Source: Rossellomorea sp. y25 (lineage in GTDB: Bacteria > Bacillota > Bacilli > Bacillales > Bacillaceae_B). Taken from it: 64,000 bases of DNA. This document shows, in pieces, positions 10,445 to 18,116 of the stretch. Every line of letters starts with the position of its first letter. Position 1 is the first letter of the stretch. The notes under the pieces are model-generated. The model had not been told where the DNA came from. It made no database searches and saw only the letters and a list, made by a program, of their open reading frames with translations. The position numbers and the translations under genes are program-made. The DNA lies in assembly GCF_038049935.1 (NCBI RefSeq), contig NZ_CP145886.1, positions 1,930,501 through 1,994,500 of the forward strand, in the 5' to 3' direction.

Positions 10445-11326
10445 ATGCCTGAAGGAAAAATCGTTAAAGCATTAAGTGGATTTTACTATGTACTTTCAGA
10501 AGGAAGCGTTACGCAATGCCGGGGTAGAGGAAATTTCCGTAAGAATAAAATAACCCCCCTGGTGGGTGATTATGTTGAATTTCAAGCAGAGAACAAAACG
10601 GATGGATACATCCTGAAAGTCTTTCCACGTAAGAATGAGTTAGTACGTCCGCCGATTGCGAATGTCGATCAAGCGATATTGGTCTTCTCTGCAAGCGAAC
10701 CAGATTTTAGCCCGGCATTACTTGACCGCTTTCTTGTGTTAGTGGAGAGTAAAGAAATAGAACCGCTTATTTGTGTTACCAAGATGGACTTGCTAACGCC
10801 TGATCAAACAAACAAGATCGAACGATATGTGAAAGATTACCGCTCATTTGGTTATGAAGTCCTGATGACGTCTTCTAAAACAGAGCATGGAGTAGAGGAA
10901 TTAACACCTTATTTAAGTGATAAAATTTCTGTCTTTGCAGGCCAGTCCGGAGTTGGGAAATCATCCTTGCTTAATGCCTTGAAACCTGAACTTGAATTAA
11001 AGACGGCTATGATCTCCTCCCATTTGGGCCGGGGAAAACATACCACTCGTCACGTGGAGCTGATTGATATTGAGGATGGTTTAGTAGCGGATACCCCAGG
11101 TTTTAGTTCATTGGAGTTTTCAGAGCTTGAAATAGAAGAGCTGCCACAATGCTTCCCCGAAATGGTTGAAGTATCAGACGATTGTAAATTTAGGGGCTGT
11201 CTTCATATCAATGAACCCAAATGTGCCGTTAAAGCTGCCGTGGATGAAGGAGAAATCCCTACTTACCGCTACGATCACTACTTAACATTCCATAAAGAAA
11301 TAAAAGAAAGAAAGCCGAGGTACTAA
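10445..11326 (+). CDS. rsgA: Ribosome small-subunit biogenesis GTPase RsgA
   Basis: Circularly permuted GTPase that checks late 30S maturation. 293 residues: N-terminal OB-fold, GTPase domain with motif order G4 (TKMD) before G1 (GQSGVGKSSLLN) and G3 (DTPGF), then a C-terminal zinc knuckle CKFRGCLHINEPKC. ATG 10445 follows AGGAGG, and it gives the family length; an upstream in-frame start at 10421 lacks a site. rpe follows after two bases, so rsgA-rpe form a unit. Confidence 0.95.
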   Translation: MPEGKIVKALSGFYYVLSEGSVTQCRGRGNFRKNKITPLVGDYVEFQAENKTDGYILKVFPRKNELVRPPIANVDQAILVFSASEPDFSPALLDRFLVLVESKEIEPLICVTKMDLLTPDQTNKIERYVKDYRSFGYEVLMTSSKTEHGVEELTPYLSDKISVFAGQSGVGKSSLLNALKPELELKTAMISSHLGRGKHTTRHVELIDIEDGLVADTPGFSSLEFSELEIEELPQCFPEMVEVSDDCKFRGCLHINEPKCAVKAAVDEGEIPTYRYDHYLTFHKEIKERKPRY

Positions 11327-11328
11327 AC

Positions 11329-11979
11329 ATGAAAATCGCACCTTCCATTCTGTCTGCAAATTTTGCAGAGTTAGGGAACGAAATTAAAGATGTGGAAAAA
11401 GGGGGAGCCGACTATATCCATGTGGATGTGATGGATGGTCACTTCGTCCCGAATATCACGCTGGGGCCAATGATCGTGAAAGCGATACGTCCATTAACGA
11501 CGTTACCACTGGACGTACATCTTATGATTGAAAATCCAAGTCAATATATCGAAGCTTTTGCTGATGCTGGAGCTGACTATATTACCGTCCATGTAGAAGC
11601 TGATCCCCATTTGCATAGAACGATTCAGATGATCAAAAGCAAAGGTGTAAAAGCGGGAGTCGTCCTAAATCCTGCAACACCGGCAGAAATGATCAAGCCA
11701 ATTTTGCAAGATGTCGATATGGTCCTGCTTATGACAGTGAACCCTGGATTTGGTGGGCAATCATTCATCCCATCGGTCGTACCAAAAATCAAACAGATTC
11801 GTGAATGGGCACATGAAATCAATCCTACACTTGAAATCGAGGTGGACGGTGGCATTAACCCTGAAACAGCAGCTATTTGTGCTGAAGCAGGAGCAGATGT
11901 GTTTGTTGCAGGTTCTGCCATCTACAACCGCAGCGACCGAGGGGCAGCAATCGAAGAATTAAAGAAATCTCTCACATAA
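11329..11979 (+). CDS. rpe: Ribulose-phosphate 3-epimerase
   Basis: Interconverts ribulose-5-P and xylulose-5-P in the pentose phosphate pathway. 216-residue TIM barrel with the typical MKIAPSILSANFAELG start, HVDVMDGHFVPN (metal-binding histidine and catalytic aspartate), DVHLMIENP, LMTVNPGFGGQ and EVDGGINPET (second catalytic aspartate). Nearly adjacent to rsgA; a hairpin terminator follows. Confidence 0.96.
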   Translation: MKIAPSILSANFAELGNEIKDVEKGGADYIHVDVMDGHFVPNITLGPMIVKAIRPLTTLPLDVHLMIENPSQYIEAFADAGADYITVHVEADPHLHRTIQMIKSKGVKAGVVLNPATPAEMIKPILQDVDMVLLMTVNPGFGGQSFIPSVVPKIKQIREWAHEINPTLEIEVDGGINPETAAICAEAGADVFVAGSAIYNRSDRGAAIEELKKSLT

Positions 11980-11986
11980 GAGATGA

Positions 11987-12017
11987 CAGGCTGATCCTTT
12001 AGGGTCAGTCTATTTTT
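11987..12017 (+). terminator. Hairpin terminator between rpe and thiN
   Basis: CTGATCC at 11991 and GGGTCAG at 12002 pair (one G-U) around a TTTA loop, followed by TCTATTTTTAT. Short stem with a T-rich tail only about 20 bases before the thiN start. Confidence 0.7.
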
Positions 12018-12038
12018 ATAAAAAAGGGAGTGAAGAAT

Positions 12039-12686
12039 ATGGAAATCAATATCGTTGCCGGCGGACCAGAAAGATACATCCCTGAATTGAACGCATATTC
12101 GGATGGTGAGGCAAACTGGATTGGTGTGGACCGTGGGGTATACACGTTACTTGAACAAAATATTGAACCGAATGTCGCTTTTGGAGATTTTGATTCAGTG
12201 AACGAGAAAGAGTGGGAGCTGATCCAAGAAAAAGTTAAGGAAGTCAATCGTTTTAAGCCTGAAAAGGACGAGACGGATCTGGAGCTTGCGCTGAACTGGG
12301 CGATTGATCAGAATCCTGACAAAATCAACATTTTTGGTGCGACCGGTGGACGGCTTGATCATTTCATGGGCAACCTGCAATTATTAATGACTCCGAGACT
12401 ATTAAATACGGATATTGAAGTGGAAATCATAGATGTGCAAAATCGTTTATACATAGCCAAACCTGGAGAGCATTCCGTTGAAAAAAGCCCGGAATTACAG
12501 TATATTTCCTTCGTTCCGGTAACCGAAAGTGTCGAAGGGATCACCCTCACCGGCTTTAAATATCCATTAGAAAATCGGAATATTTCCAGAGGATCCACAC
12601 TATGTATTAGTAATGAACTTATACAATCATCTGGTACTTTTTCCTTTTCAAATGGCATATTAATGGTGATAAGAAGCAGTGATTAA
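12039..12686 (+). CDS. thiN: Thiamine diphosphokinase (ThiN/YloS)
   Basis: Transfers pyrophosphate from ATP to thiamine, producing thiamine diphosphate. 215 residues. Family motifs: VAGGPE at the start, WIGVDRG, AFGDFDS (metal and pyrophosphate binding), KDETDLELALNWA, GATGGRLDHFMGN, and a C-terminal beta-rich domain with GFKYPLENRN and GSTLCISNEL, where the thiamine-binding serine lies. ATG 12039 lies 8 bases after GGGAG and agrees with B. subtilis; GTG 12030 is in frame but overlaps that site. Confidence 0.94.
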   Translation: MEINIVAGGPERYIPELNAYSDGEANWIGVDRGVYTLLEQNIEPNVAFGDFDSVNEKEWELIQEKVKEVNRFKPEKDETDLELALNWAIDQNPDKINIFGATGGRLDHFMGNLQLLMTPRLLNTDIEVEIIDVQNRLYIAKPGEHSVEKSPELQYISFVPVTESVEGITLTGFKYPLENRNISRGSTLCISNELIQSSGTFSFSNGILMVIRSSD

Positions 12687-12798
12687 AGCTTCTTAAACCA
12701 GGTAGAAAAGAAGACGTACTTAACTGACACTGCTTGAATAGACTGAACTGTTGTCAAGCGAAACATTACGTTCTTTAGATTGTGGGGAGGGACTAAAA

Positions 12799-12879
12799 AT
12801 GCGCTTTTATACAATTAAATTACCAAAATTCTTGGGTGGACTTGTGAGGGCGATGTTAGGAACGTTTAAAAAAGAATAA
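12799..12879 (+). CDS. spoVM: Stage V sporulation protein M (26 aa coat-anchoring peptide)
   Basis: A 26-codon gene starting at ATG 12799 after GGGGAGGGAC. The peptide begins MRFYTIKLPKFLGG and continues VRAMLGTFKKE, differing from B. subtilis SpoVM (MKFYTIKLPKFLGG...) at only a few positions. SpoVM is an amphipathic helix that recognises the positive curvature of the forespore membrane and recruits the SpoIVA coat ATPase. The conserved Pro9 that shapes the helix is present. Its location, thiN-spoVM-rpmB, is the same as in B. subtilis. Expression is expected in the mother cell (sigma-E); I see no confident sigma-E promoter. Confidence 0.95.
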   Translation: MRFYTIKLPKFLGGLVRAMLGTFKKE

Positions 12880-12888
12880 ATAGTTTGT

Positions 12889-12919
12889 TGGAGATGGCTT
12901 TAGTGCCATCTTCTTTTTT
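12889..12919 (+). terminator. Terminator after spoVM
   Basis: Stem AGATGGC / GCCATCT around a TTTAGT loop, followed by TCTTTTTTG. It starts about ten bases after the spoVM stop. Confidence 0.88.
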
Positions 12920-13053
12920 GTTTATGGAAGAAGTGAGGTGGTTTTTAGAAAAATGAGAGCGTAATTGTTATTTAAGGACAGGGAAATGTTGATGAGAGCT
13001 TTCAATAGTGTGCTGGAAGAGTATTTTTGGCTGTGTAGAGTCCTCCATTGGGG

Positions 13054-13158
13054 TAAACTTGTGCCACTTTCAAGCAAACTTGTGCCACTTGTTGGGTTTG
13101 TTGCGCCACTTTCACACAAACTTGTGCCACTTTTGGAGTTTGTTGCGCCAAATTGTGA
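13054..13158. repeat. 21-bp minisatellite (five units)
   Basis: Five imperfect 21-bp units start at about 13054, 13075, 13096, 13117 and 13138. Two unit types alternate: AAACTTGTGCCACTT and TTTGTTGCGCCACTT. Because 21 is a multiple of three, both strands are open; the minus strand would encode heptads such as SGTSLLE and SGATNPT. I do not regard these as genes: there is no ribosome-binding site or homology I recognise, and the tract runs straight into the structured repeat array. Confidence 0.85.
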
Positions 13159-13176
13159 ACAGTCGTGTTCCTGCCC

Positions 13177-13710
13177 CAGGCCGAGCCCTTTCCGCTTTTC
13201 TGCGATGTCCAGCTCCAGGGGCTTGAGGCTCGAGGTCATAAGTCAAACTAACCAAAAAGGCAAAAAGCGCCTTTCCGGTTAGTTCGCCTTATGCTTGTCG
13301 CCTCAGGCCGAGCCCCTTCCGCTTTTCTGCGATGTCCAGCTCCAGGGGCTTGAGGCTCGAGGTCATAAGTCAAACTAACCAAAAAGGCAAAAAGCGCCTT
13401 TCCGGTTAGTTCGCCTTATGCTTGTCGCCTCAGGCCGAGCCCCTTCCGCTTTTCTGCGATGTCCAGCTCCAGGGGCTTGAGGCTCGAGGTCATAAGTCAA
13501 ACTAACCAAAAAGGCAAAAAGCGCCTTTCCGGTTAGTTCGCCTTATGCTTGTCGCCTCAGGCCGAGCCCCTTCCGCTTTTCTATATGTCCAGCTCCGGCG
13601 GCTAGTCCCTCGAGGTCACAACTGAAAAATCCCATAAGGCAAAAAGCGCCTTTTGGGATTTCCCCGTTGTGCTTGTCAGGCCTACTCAAGCCGCCTCCGC
13701 TTTTCTGCCT
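13177..13710. repeat. Tandem array of a ~120-nt structured intergenic repeat
   Basis: A truncated 3' tail (13177-13200) is followed by full copies at about 13207, 13334 and 13461 (period 127 bp, nearly identical) and a divergent copy at 13587-13707. Each copy starts CCAGCTCC and ends TCCGCTTTTCT. Each can fold into one long hairpin: in the second copy AGGGGCT 13344 with AGCCCCT 13438, TGAGGC 13351 with GCCTCA 13427, CATAAG 13364 with CTTATG 13415, CTAACC 13375 with GGTTAG 13404, AAAGGC 13383 with GCCTTT 13396. The divergent copy keeps the pairing with other bases (GGCGGCT/AGCCGCC, CACAAC/GTTGTG, AATCCC/GGGATT). A related copy lies at 50036-50203. I cannot name the family. Confidence 0.92.
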
Positions 13711-13747
13711 GTAAAGTATTTTTTCTTGAAAGGTTTTAATTGTAGTA

Positions 13748-13776
13748 TTGCATTCTAGAAAGTTGTGTGATAAATT
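13748..13776 (+). promoter_or_regulatory. Candidate sigma-A promoter of rpmB
   Basis: TTGCAT (13748-13753), 17-base spacer, TAAATT (13771-13776). It lies just after the repeat array and ~80 bases before the rpmB start. Inferred from matches to the sigma-A consensus only. Confidence 0.5.
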
Positions 13777-13857
13777 ATTAAAGTATCTTTATGATAATAA
13801 GCGAAATGTGGAACTGAAATTAACTTCAGCTTCTTGTTAGTGAGGAGGGAATATATT

Positions 13858-14046
13858 ATGGCAAAACAATGCGTAGTAACAGGCCGTAAAGCTAGCTCAG
13901 GTAACGCTCGCTCTCACGCAATGAATGCGAACAAGCGTACTTGGGGTGCAAACCTGCAAAAAGTTCGAATTCTTGTAGACGGAAAGCCTAAGAAAGTATG
14001 GGTTTCTGCAAGAGCGTTGAAATCTGGTAAAGTTGAACGCGTATAA
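13858..14046 (+). CDS. rpmB: 50S ribosomal protein L28
   Basis: 62-residue ribosomal protein L28 (bL28). Shows [32 protein letters not shown] and the C-terminal [13 protein letters not shown]. It has a single cysteine, so it is the zinc-free form. ATG 13858 follows GAGGAGGGA; this start gives the family N-terminus. A single-gene unit: the repeat island lies upstream and a terminator follows 15 bases after the stop. Confidence 0.97.
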   Translation: MAKQCVVTGRKASSGNARSHAMNANKRTWGANLQKVRILVDGKPKKVWVSARALKSGKVERV

Positions 14047-14059
14047 TACTTAAAATGAG

Positions 14060-14089
14060 AAGACGTCTAGTTGCTAGGCGTCTTTTTTC
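14060..14089 (+). terminator. Terminator after rpmB
   Basis: AAGACGTCTAG pairs with CTAGGCGTCTT around TTG (one G-U), followed by TTTTTC. Strong intrinsic terminator. Confidence 0.92.
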
Positions 14090-14371
14090 TACCTTCTGAT
14101 GGAAGAAGGGCCAGTTAATCTGTTGGAACCATAGAAAAACAGGCAGTAATTTTGATTACGTATTTGGAAAATAACAGATCATTACTTAAAAACACGATAT
14201 ATGATATGTCATATCCACCTGAAGAATAATTGATTAATCTTTGCATATTAAGGAAAAAATAGATGGCATAACCAACATATCACGTAGAGATAATAGTTTA
14301 GCTTTCAAAAACACCATACTTATAGTAAAATGTTTTTAGCCAAGCATGTAATTAAAGGGGGAAAACATTCC
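14090..14371 (+). promoter_or_regulatory. AT-rich leader region of the asp23-family/fakA unit
   Basis: About 280 non-coding bases. A weak promoter candidate is TTTAGC (14298-14303), 17-base spacer, TATAGT (14321-14326), 40-50 bases before the gene start, followed by AAAGGGGGAAAAC as ribosome-binding site. I see no riboswitch or other conserved structure. Confidence 0.35.
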
Positions 14372-14734
14372 ATGTCCATCGAATTAAAAACGCAGTACGG
14401 ACAAATTGATATTACGAATGATGTCATTGCAATGATTGCTGGAGGTGCAGCGGTGGATTGCTACGGAATTGTTGGAATGGCTTCAAAGAACCAAATTAAA
14501 GACGGTTTCACAGATATCTTACGTAAAGAAAATTTCACTCGCGGAGTGATCGTTCGTCAAGATGAAGAGGAAGTACATATTGATATGTATATTATTGTGA
14601 GTTATGGTACAAAAATTTCTGAGATTGCTCATAACGTACAATCCAAGGTTAAATATACTCTTGATAAGACCGTCGGCTTGGCGGTAGATTCAGTAAATAT
14701 TTTTGTGCAGGGGGTTCGTGTCACGAACCCGTAG
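14372..14734 (+). CDS. yloU: Asp23/Gls24 family protein (YloU)
   Basis: 120 residues of the Asp23/Gls24 (DUF322) family, cytosolic or membrane-associated envelope-stress proteins of Firmicutes. Typical features: ITNDVIAMIAGGAAVDCYGIVGMAS near the start (shown in part), and VHIDMYIIVSYGTKI and NIFVQGVRV in the beta-sheet core. ATG 14372 is preceded by AAAGGGGGAAAAC. It lies 15 bases before fakA, a conserved pairing that suggests a link to the fatty-acid kinase, but its molecular role is unsettled. Confidence 0.9.
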   Translation: MSIELKTQYGQIDITNDVIAMIAGGAAVDCYGIVGMASKNQIKDGFTDILRKENFTRGVIVRQDEEEVHIDMYIIVSYGTKISEIAHNVQSKVKYTLDKTVGLAVDSVNIFVQGVRVTNP

Positions 14735-14749
14735 TGAGGAGGAAGATTC

Positions 14750-16414
14750 GTGTCGATTACATCTTTGGAAGGAAAACGTTTTGCTGAAATGGTGATACAA
14801 GGTGCCACCCAATTATCTGCGAATGCGCAGTTAGTTGACGCATTAAACGTTTTTCCTGTTCCTGATGGTGATACTGGAACAAATATGAATTTATCCATGA
14901 CTTCTGGTGCGAAAGAAGTCCAAAAACATATTCAAGGTCATATTGGAAATGTGGCTGCTGCTCTTTCTAAAGGGTTATTGATGGGAGCAAGAGGTAACTC
15001 AGGTGTTATCTTATCCCAATTGTTCAGAGGCTTTGGTAAAGCAATTGAAGGGAAAGAATCCTTATCGAGTGTGGAATTTGCCAATGCACTTCAAACAGGT
15101 GTGGAAACGGCTTATAAAGCGGTCATGAAACCTGTTGAAGGAACGATTTTAACGGTTGCCAAAGATGCTGCCAGAAAAGGTGTTTCTGCAGCTGAAACAG
15201 AAAGTGATTTCGTAAAGGTTATGCAGGCAATCGTCGATGAGGCACAGGCTTCATTAAATCGTACACCTGATTTACTTCCTGTTCTAAAGGAAGTAGGAGT
15301 AGTCGATAGTGGTGGTCAAGGACTATTATTCGTATATGAAGGCTTTTTAGCCGAGCTAAAGGGTGAAAAGGTTTCAAATCAAGCTTCGTTACCTTCCATG
15401 AATGATCTTGTAAGTGCTGAGCATCACAAAACAGCTCAGGATTTCATGAGTACAGAAGATATTGAGTTTGGTTATTGTACTGAATTCATGGTCAGATTTG
15501 AACAAGACAAACAATCCTTTGTGGAAGAAAACTTCCGTCAGGATTTAAGTGAATTCGGTGATTCACTGCTTGTCATTAGTGACGATGAATTAGCTAAAGT
15601 ACATATCCATTCTGAACAACCTGGGGATGTATTGACGTATGGTCATAAATACGGAAGTCTCATTAATATCAAGATTGAAAACATGAGACAGCAGCACAGC
15701 AGCATTGTTGGTGAAACAAAGCCTGTGAACGCTAAAGTTCCTGCTGCAGCAAAAGAAGTTGACTTTGCCATTGTGACTGTAGCGATGGGAGAAGGGATCG
15801 CCGAGCTGTTCAAGAGCATCGGGGCTACCTCTGTGATAGAAGGTGGTCAAACGATGAATCCAAGTACGGAGGATATCGTGAAGGCTGTTGAAGAAGTGAA
15901 TGCGAAGAAAGTCATTATCATGCCTAATAATAAAAATATTATTATGGCAGCTGATCAGGCGGCTGAAGTTCTGGAAATGGAAGTAGCTGTTGTCCCAACG
16001 AAGACAGTACCTCAAGGAATGGCCGCGTTACTTGCTTTTAATCCTTCAGCTTCTGTTGAAGATAACAAGCAGTTAATGACTGAAGCTTCTAAGCAGGTCA
16101 AAACCGGTCAAATCACGTTTGCTGTCAGAGATACGAATATTGATGGTGTTGCGATTGCAAAAGATGATTTTATGGGAATCGCAGAAGGGAAGATAGTCAT
16201 TTCTGATCATGACCGTCAAAAGACAGCGCAAAGCTTATTAGAGAAAATGCTGGATGAAGACTCTGAAATCTTAACCATTCTTTATGGTGAGGATGTAACA
16301 GAAGAGGACGTGGATTCATTAAAAGAGTATGTAGAAGAGCATTATGAAGATGTAGAAGTGGAAGTTCATAATGGTAAACAACCACTTTACTCCTATATAT
16401 TCTCAGTTGAATAA
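14750..16414 (+). CDS. fakA: Fatty acid kinase catalytic subunit FakA (YloV, DAK1/DegV-associated)
   Basis: ATP-dependent kinase that phosphorylates fatty acids bound to FakB (DegV-family) carriers, feeding exogenous or recycled acyl chains into phospholipid synthesis through acyl-phosphate. 554 residues: N-terminal DhaL-type kinase domain with NVFPVPDGDTGTNMNL (Mg-ATP aspartates, ~38-50) and GARGNSGVILSQ; a middle domain, and a C-terminal DegV-like domain ending in YSYIFSVE. Begins at GTG after GAGGAGGAAG. It is functionally linked to plsX, 5 kb downstream, which makes the same acyl-phosphate. Confidence 0.93.
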   Translation: MSITSLEGKRFAEMVIQGATQLSANAQLVDALNVFPVPDGDTGTNMNLSMTSGAKEVQKHIQGHIGNVAAALSKGLLMGARGNSGVILSQLFRGFGKAIEGKESLSSVEFANALQTGVETAYKAVMKPVEGTILTVAKDAARKGVSAAETESDFVKVMQAIVDEAQASLNRTPDLLPVLKEVGVVDSGGQGLLFVYEGFLAELKGEKVSNQASLPSMNDLVSAEHHKTAQDFMSTEDIEFGYCTEFMVRFEQDKQSFVEENFRQDLSEFGDSLLVISDDELAKVHIHSEQPGDVLTYGHKYGSLINIKIENMRQQHSSIVGETKPVNAKVPAAAKEVDFAIVTVAMGEGIAELFKSIGATSVIEGGQTMNPSTEDIVKAVEEVNAKKVIIMPNNKNIIMAADQAAEVLEMEVAVVPTKTVPQGMAALLAFNPSASVEDNKQLMTEASKQVKTGQITFAVRDTNIDGVAIAKDDFMGIAEGKIVISDHDRQKTAQSLLEKMLDEDSEILTILYGEDVTEEDVDSLKEYVEEHYEDVEVEVHNGKQPLYSYIFSVE

Positions 16415-16422
16415 GGAATAAA

Positions 16423-16460
16423 GGAAGGGGACAGCTCTATATGGAGTTTGTCCCCTTCCA
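16423..16460 (+). terminator. Hairpin after fakA
   Basis: GGAAGGGGACA pairs exactly with TGTCCCCTTCC around a CTCTATATGGAGTT loop. There is no T-run after it, so it may be a weak terminator or a 3'-end stabilising structure. Confidence 0.55.
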
Positions 16461-16510
16461 TTATGTTAGAATGGTAGTATAGACCGGATGTTAAGTTAGG
16501 GGGAAAAGTC

Positions 16511-17173
16511 ATGAAATACAAAAGTGTATTTGATATTATTGGTCCCGTTATGATTGGTCCATCAAGTTCTCATACTGCTGGTGCAGCGAGAATAGGAAGA
16601 GTAGCGAGAAACCTGTTTCGTCGGGAACCGAAATGGGCGACGATATCGTTTTACGGATCTTTTGCAAAAACATACAAGGGTCATGGAACAGATGTAGCCA
16701 TTGTAGGTGGAATCCTTGATTATGATACATATGATGAACGAATTATCGAATCAATCAATGTAGCCAAACAAAAAGGAATAAAGATCAAGTTCCAAGAGGA
16801 GGACGCCATTACGGATCATCCGAATACTGCCCGTATCAGGATGGGAGATGAGCAGGGTGAAATCGAATTAGTGGGTATCTCCATTGGGGGCGGGAAAGTT
16901 GAAATAATAGAACTTAATGGTTTTGAGCTCAAGCTTTCAGGTCACCATCCTGCCATATTGGTTGTTCATGATGATCGATTTGGAGCCATTGCATCTGTAT
17001 CCAATGTCATTGCCAAACATCAATTGAATATAGGACATATGGATGTTTCACGCAAAGAGAAAGGTCAAATGGCATTGATGACCATTGAAGTAGATCAGCC
17101 GATTGATGAGGCTGTCATCAATGAATTAACGTCTCTGCCCAATATTACTCAGGTTACCCGAATTTCCGATTAA
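16511..17173 (+). CDS. sdaAB: L-serine dehydratase, beta subunit
   Basis: With SdaAA forms the iron-sulfur L-serine ammonia-lyase (serine to pyruvate + ammonia). 220 residues: SDH beta domain with the serine-binding loop GPSSSHTAGAARIGR (~17-31), and a C-terminal ACT domain (~148-220, VVHDDRFGAIASVSNV). Preceded by AGGGGGAAAAG. 49 bases separate it from sdaAA. Split subunits are usual in Firmicutes. Confidence 0.94.
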   Translation: MKYKSVFDIIGPVMIGPSSSHTAGAARIGRVARNLFRREPKWATISFYGSFAKTYKGHGTDVAIVGGILDYDTYDERIIESINVAKQKGIKIKFQEEDAITDHPNTARIRMGDEQGEIELVGISIGGGKVEIIELNGFELKLSGHHPAILVVHDDRFGAIASVSNVIAKHQLNIGHMDVSRKEKGQMALMTIEVDQPIDEAVINELTSLPNITQVTRISD

Positions 17174-17222
17174 TCAATTAATATAATGATAGCGTTTACA
17201 TTCAGGCGAGGAGGTCATTTTA

Positions 17223-18116
17223 ATGTTTCGAAATGTAGCAGAGTTAGTTGAACTTGCTGAAAGTCAGAACAAGAAAATTTCTGACATTATGATTGAACAA
17301 GAAATCGAGTTTACAGGTAAAACATTCGAAGAAGTCTACAGTCAAATGGAGAAAAACCTGGAAGTGATGGAACAGGCAGTAGCCAGAGGTCTGGAAGGTG
17401 TGAAATCACATTCAGGCTTAACTGGCGGGGATGCCGTACTTTTACAAAAATATATTGAGAAAGGCCGTTCACTTTCCGGGGACACTATCCTGGATGCAGT
17501 TAGTAAAGCGGTAGCAACCAATGAAGTGAATGCTGCAATGGGAACGATTTGTGCGACGCCTACTGCGGGATCTGCAGGAGTTGTTCCGGGAACATTGTTT
17601 GCCGTGAAAAATAAGTTGAATCCTACTAAAGATGAAATGATCCGCTTTTTATTCGCGTCTGGGGCGTTCGGTTTTGTTGTAGCGAATAATGCTTCCATCT
17701 CAGGTGCAGCCGGCGGATGTCAAGCAGAGGTTGGTTCTGCCAGTGGGATGGCTGCAGCTGCCATCGTTGAAATGGCCGGGGGCACACCCAGCCAGTCAGC
17801 CGAGGCCATGGCCATTACCTTAAAGAATATGTTAGGTCTTGTGTGTGACCCTGTTGCAGGCCTCGTTGAAGTACCTTGTGTGAAAAGGAATGCAATGGGG
17901 GCGGCAAATGCAATGGTTGCAGCGGATATGGCACTTGCGGGCATAACGAGTCGGATTCCATGTGATGAAGTGATTGACGCTATGTACAAAATCGGTCAAA
18001 CAATGCCAGTGGCACTAAGAGAGACAGCTCAAGGTGGCTTGGCTGCCACCCCTACAGGTAGAGAGCTGGAAGCGAAAATCTTTGGGGTTTCCCTGAATAA
18101 ACGTGAAGACTCATAA
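17223..18116 (+). CDS. sdaAA: L-serine dehydratase, iron-sulfur-dependent alpha subunit
   Basis: Catalytic [4Fe-4S] subunit. 297 residues. Conserved motifs: SGDTILDAVSKAVATNEVNAAMG, shown in part, CATPTAGSAGVVPG, GGCQAEVGSASGMAAAA, and LVCDPVAGLVEVPCVKRN; the cysteines in the last three segments are the cluster ligands. SD AGGAGG at ~17207. The 3' end overlaps the recG start by 14 bases, so recG translation is likely coupled. Confidence 0.94.
   Translation: MFRNVAELVELAESQNKKISDIMIEQEIEFTGKTFEEVYSQMEKNLEVMEQAVARGLEGVKSHSGLTGGDAVLLQKYIEKGRSLSGDTILDAVSKAVATNEVNAAMGTICATPTAGSAGVVPGTLFAVKNKLNPTKDEMIRFLFASGAFGFVVANNASISGAAGGCQAEVGSASGMAAAAIVEMAGGTPSQSAEAMAITLKNMLGLVCDPVAGLVEVPCVKRNAMGAANAMVAADMALAGITSRIPCDEVIDAMYKIGQTMPVALRETAQGGLAATPTGRELEAKIFGVSLNKREDS

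Noticed and set aside
12922..13239. 105-codon open frame on the minus strand with SGTSL-type heptads
   Set aside because: Its repeat content follows from the 21-bp unit; the opposite strand is equally open. No ribosome-binding site or homology supports translation.
12965..13282. 105-codon open frame on the plus strand over the repeat island
   Set aside because: It consists of minisatellite heptads and part of the structured repeat, has no ribosome-binding site and no family resemblance.
13177..13710. CRISPR array
   Set aside because: The repeats are contiguous, 127 bp long and carry no unique spacers; no cas genes nearby.
14090..14371. Riboswitch or antisense gene before the asp23-family gene
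   Set aside because: No conserved aptamer sequence and no open frame with a start signal on either strand.
15590..16015. 141-codon open frame on the minus strand
   Set aside because: Antisense to fakA, composition rich in His, Phe and Arg as expected for a shadow, no start signal.
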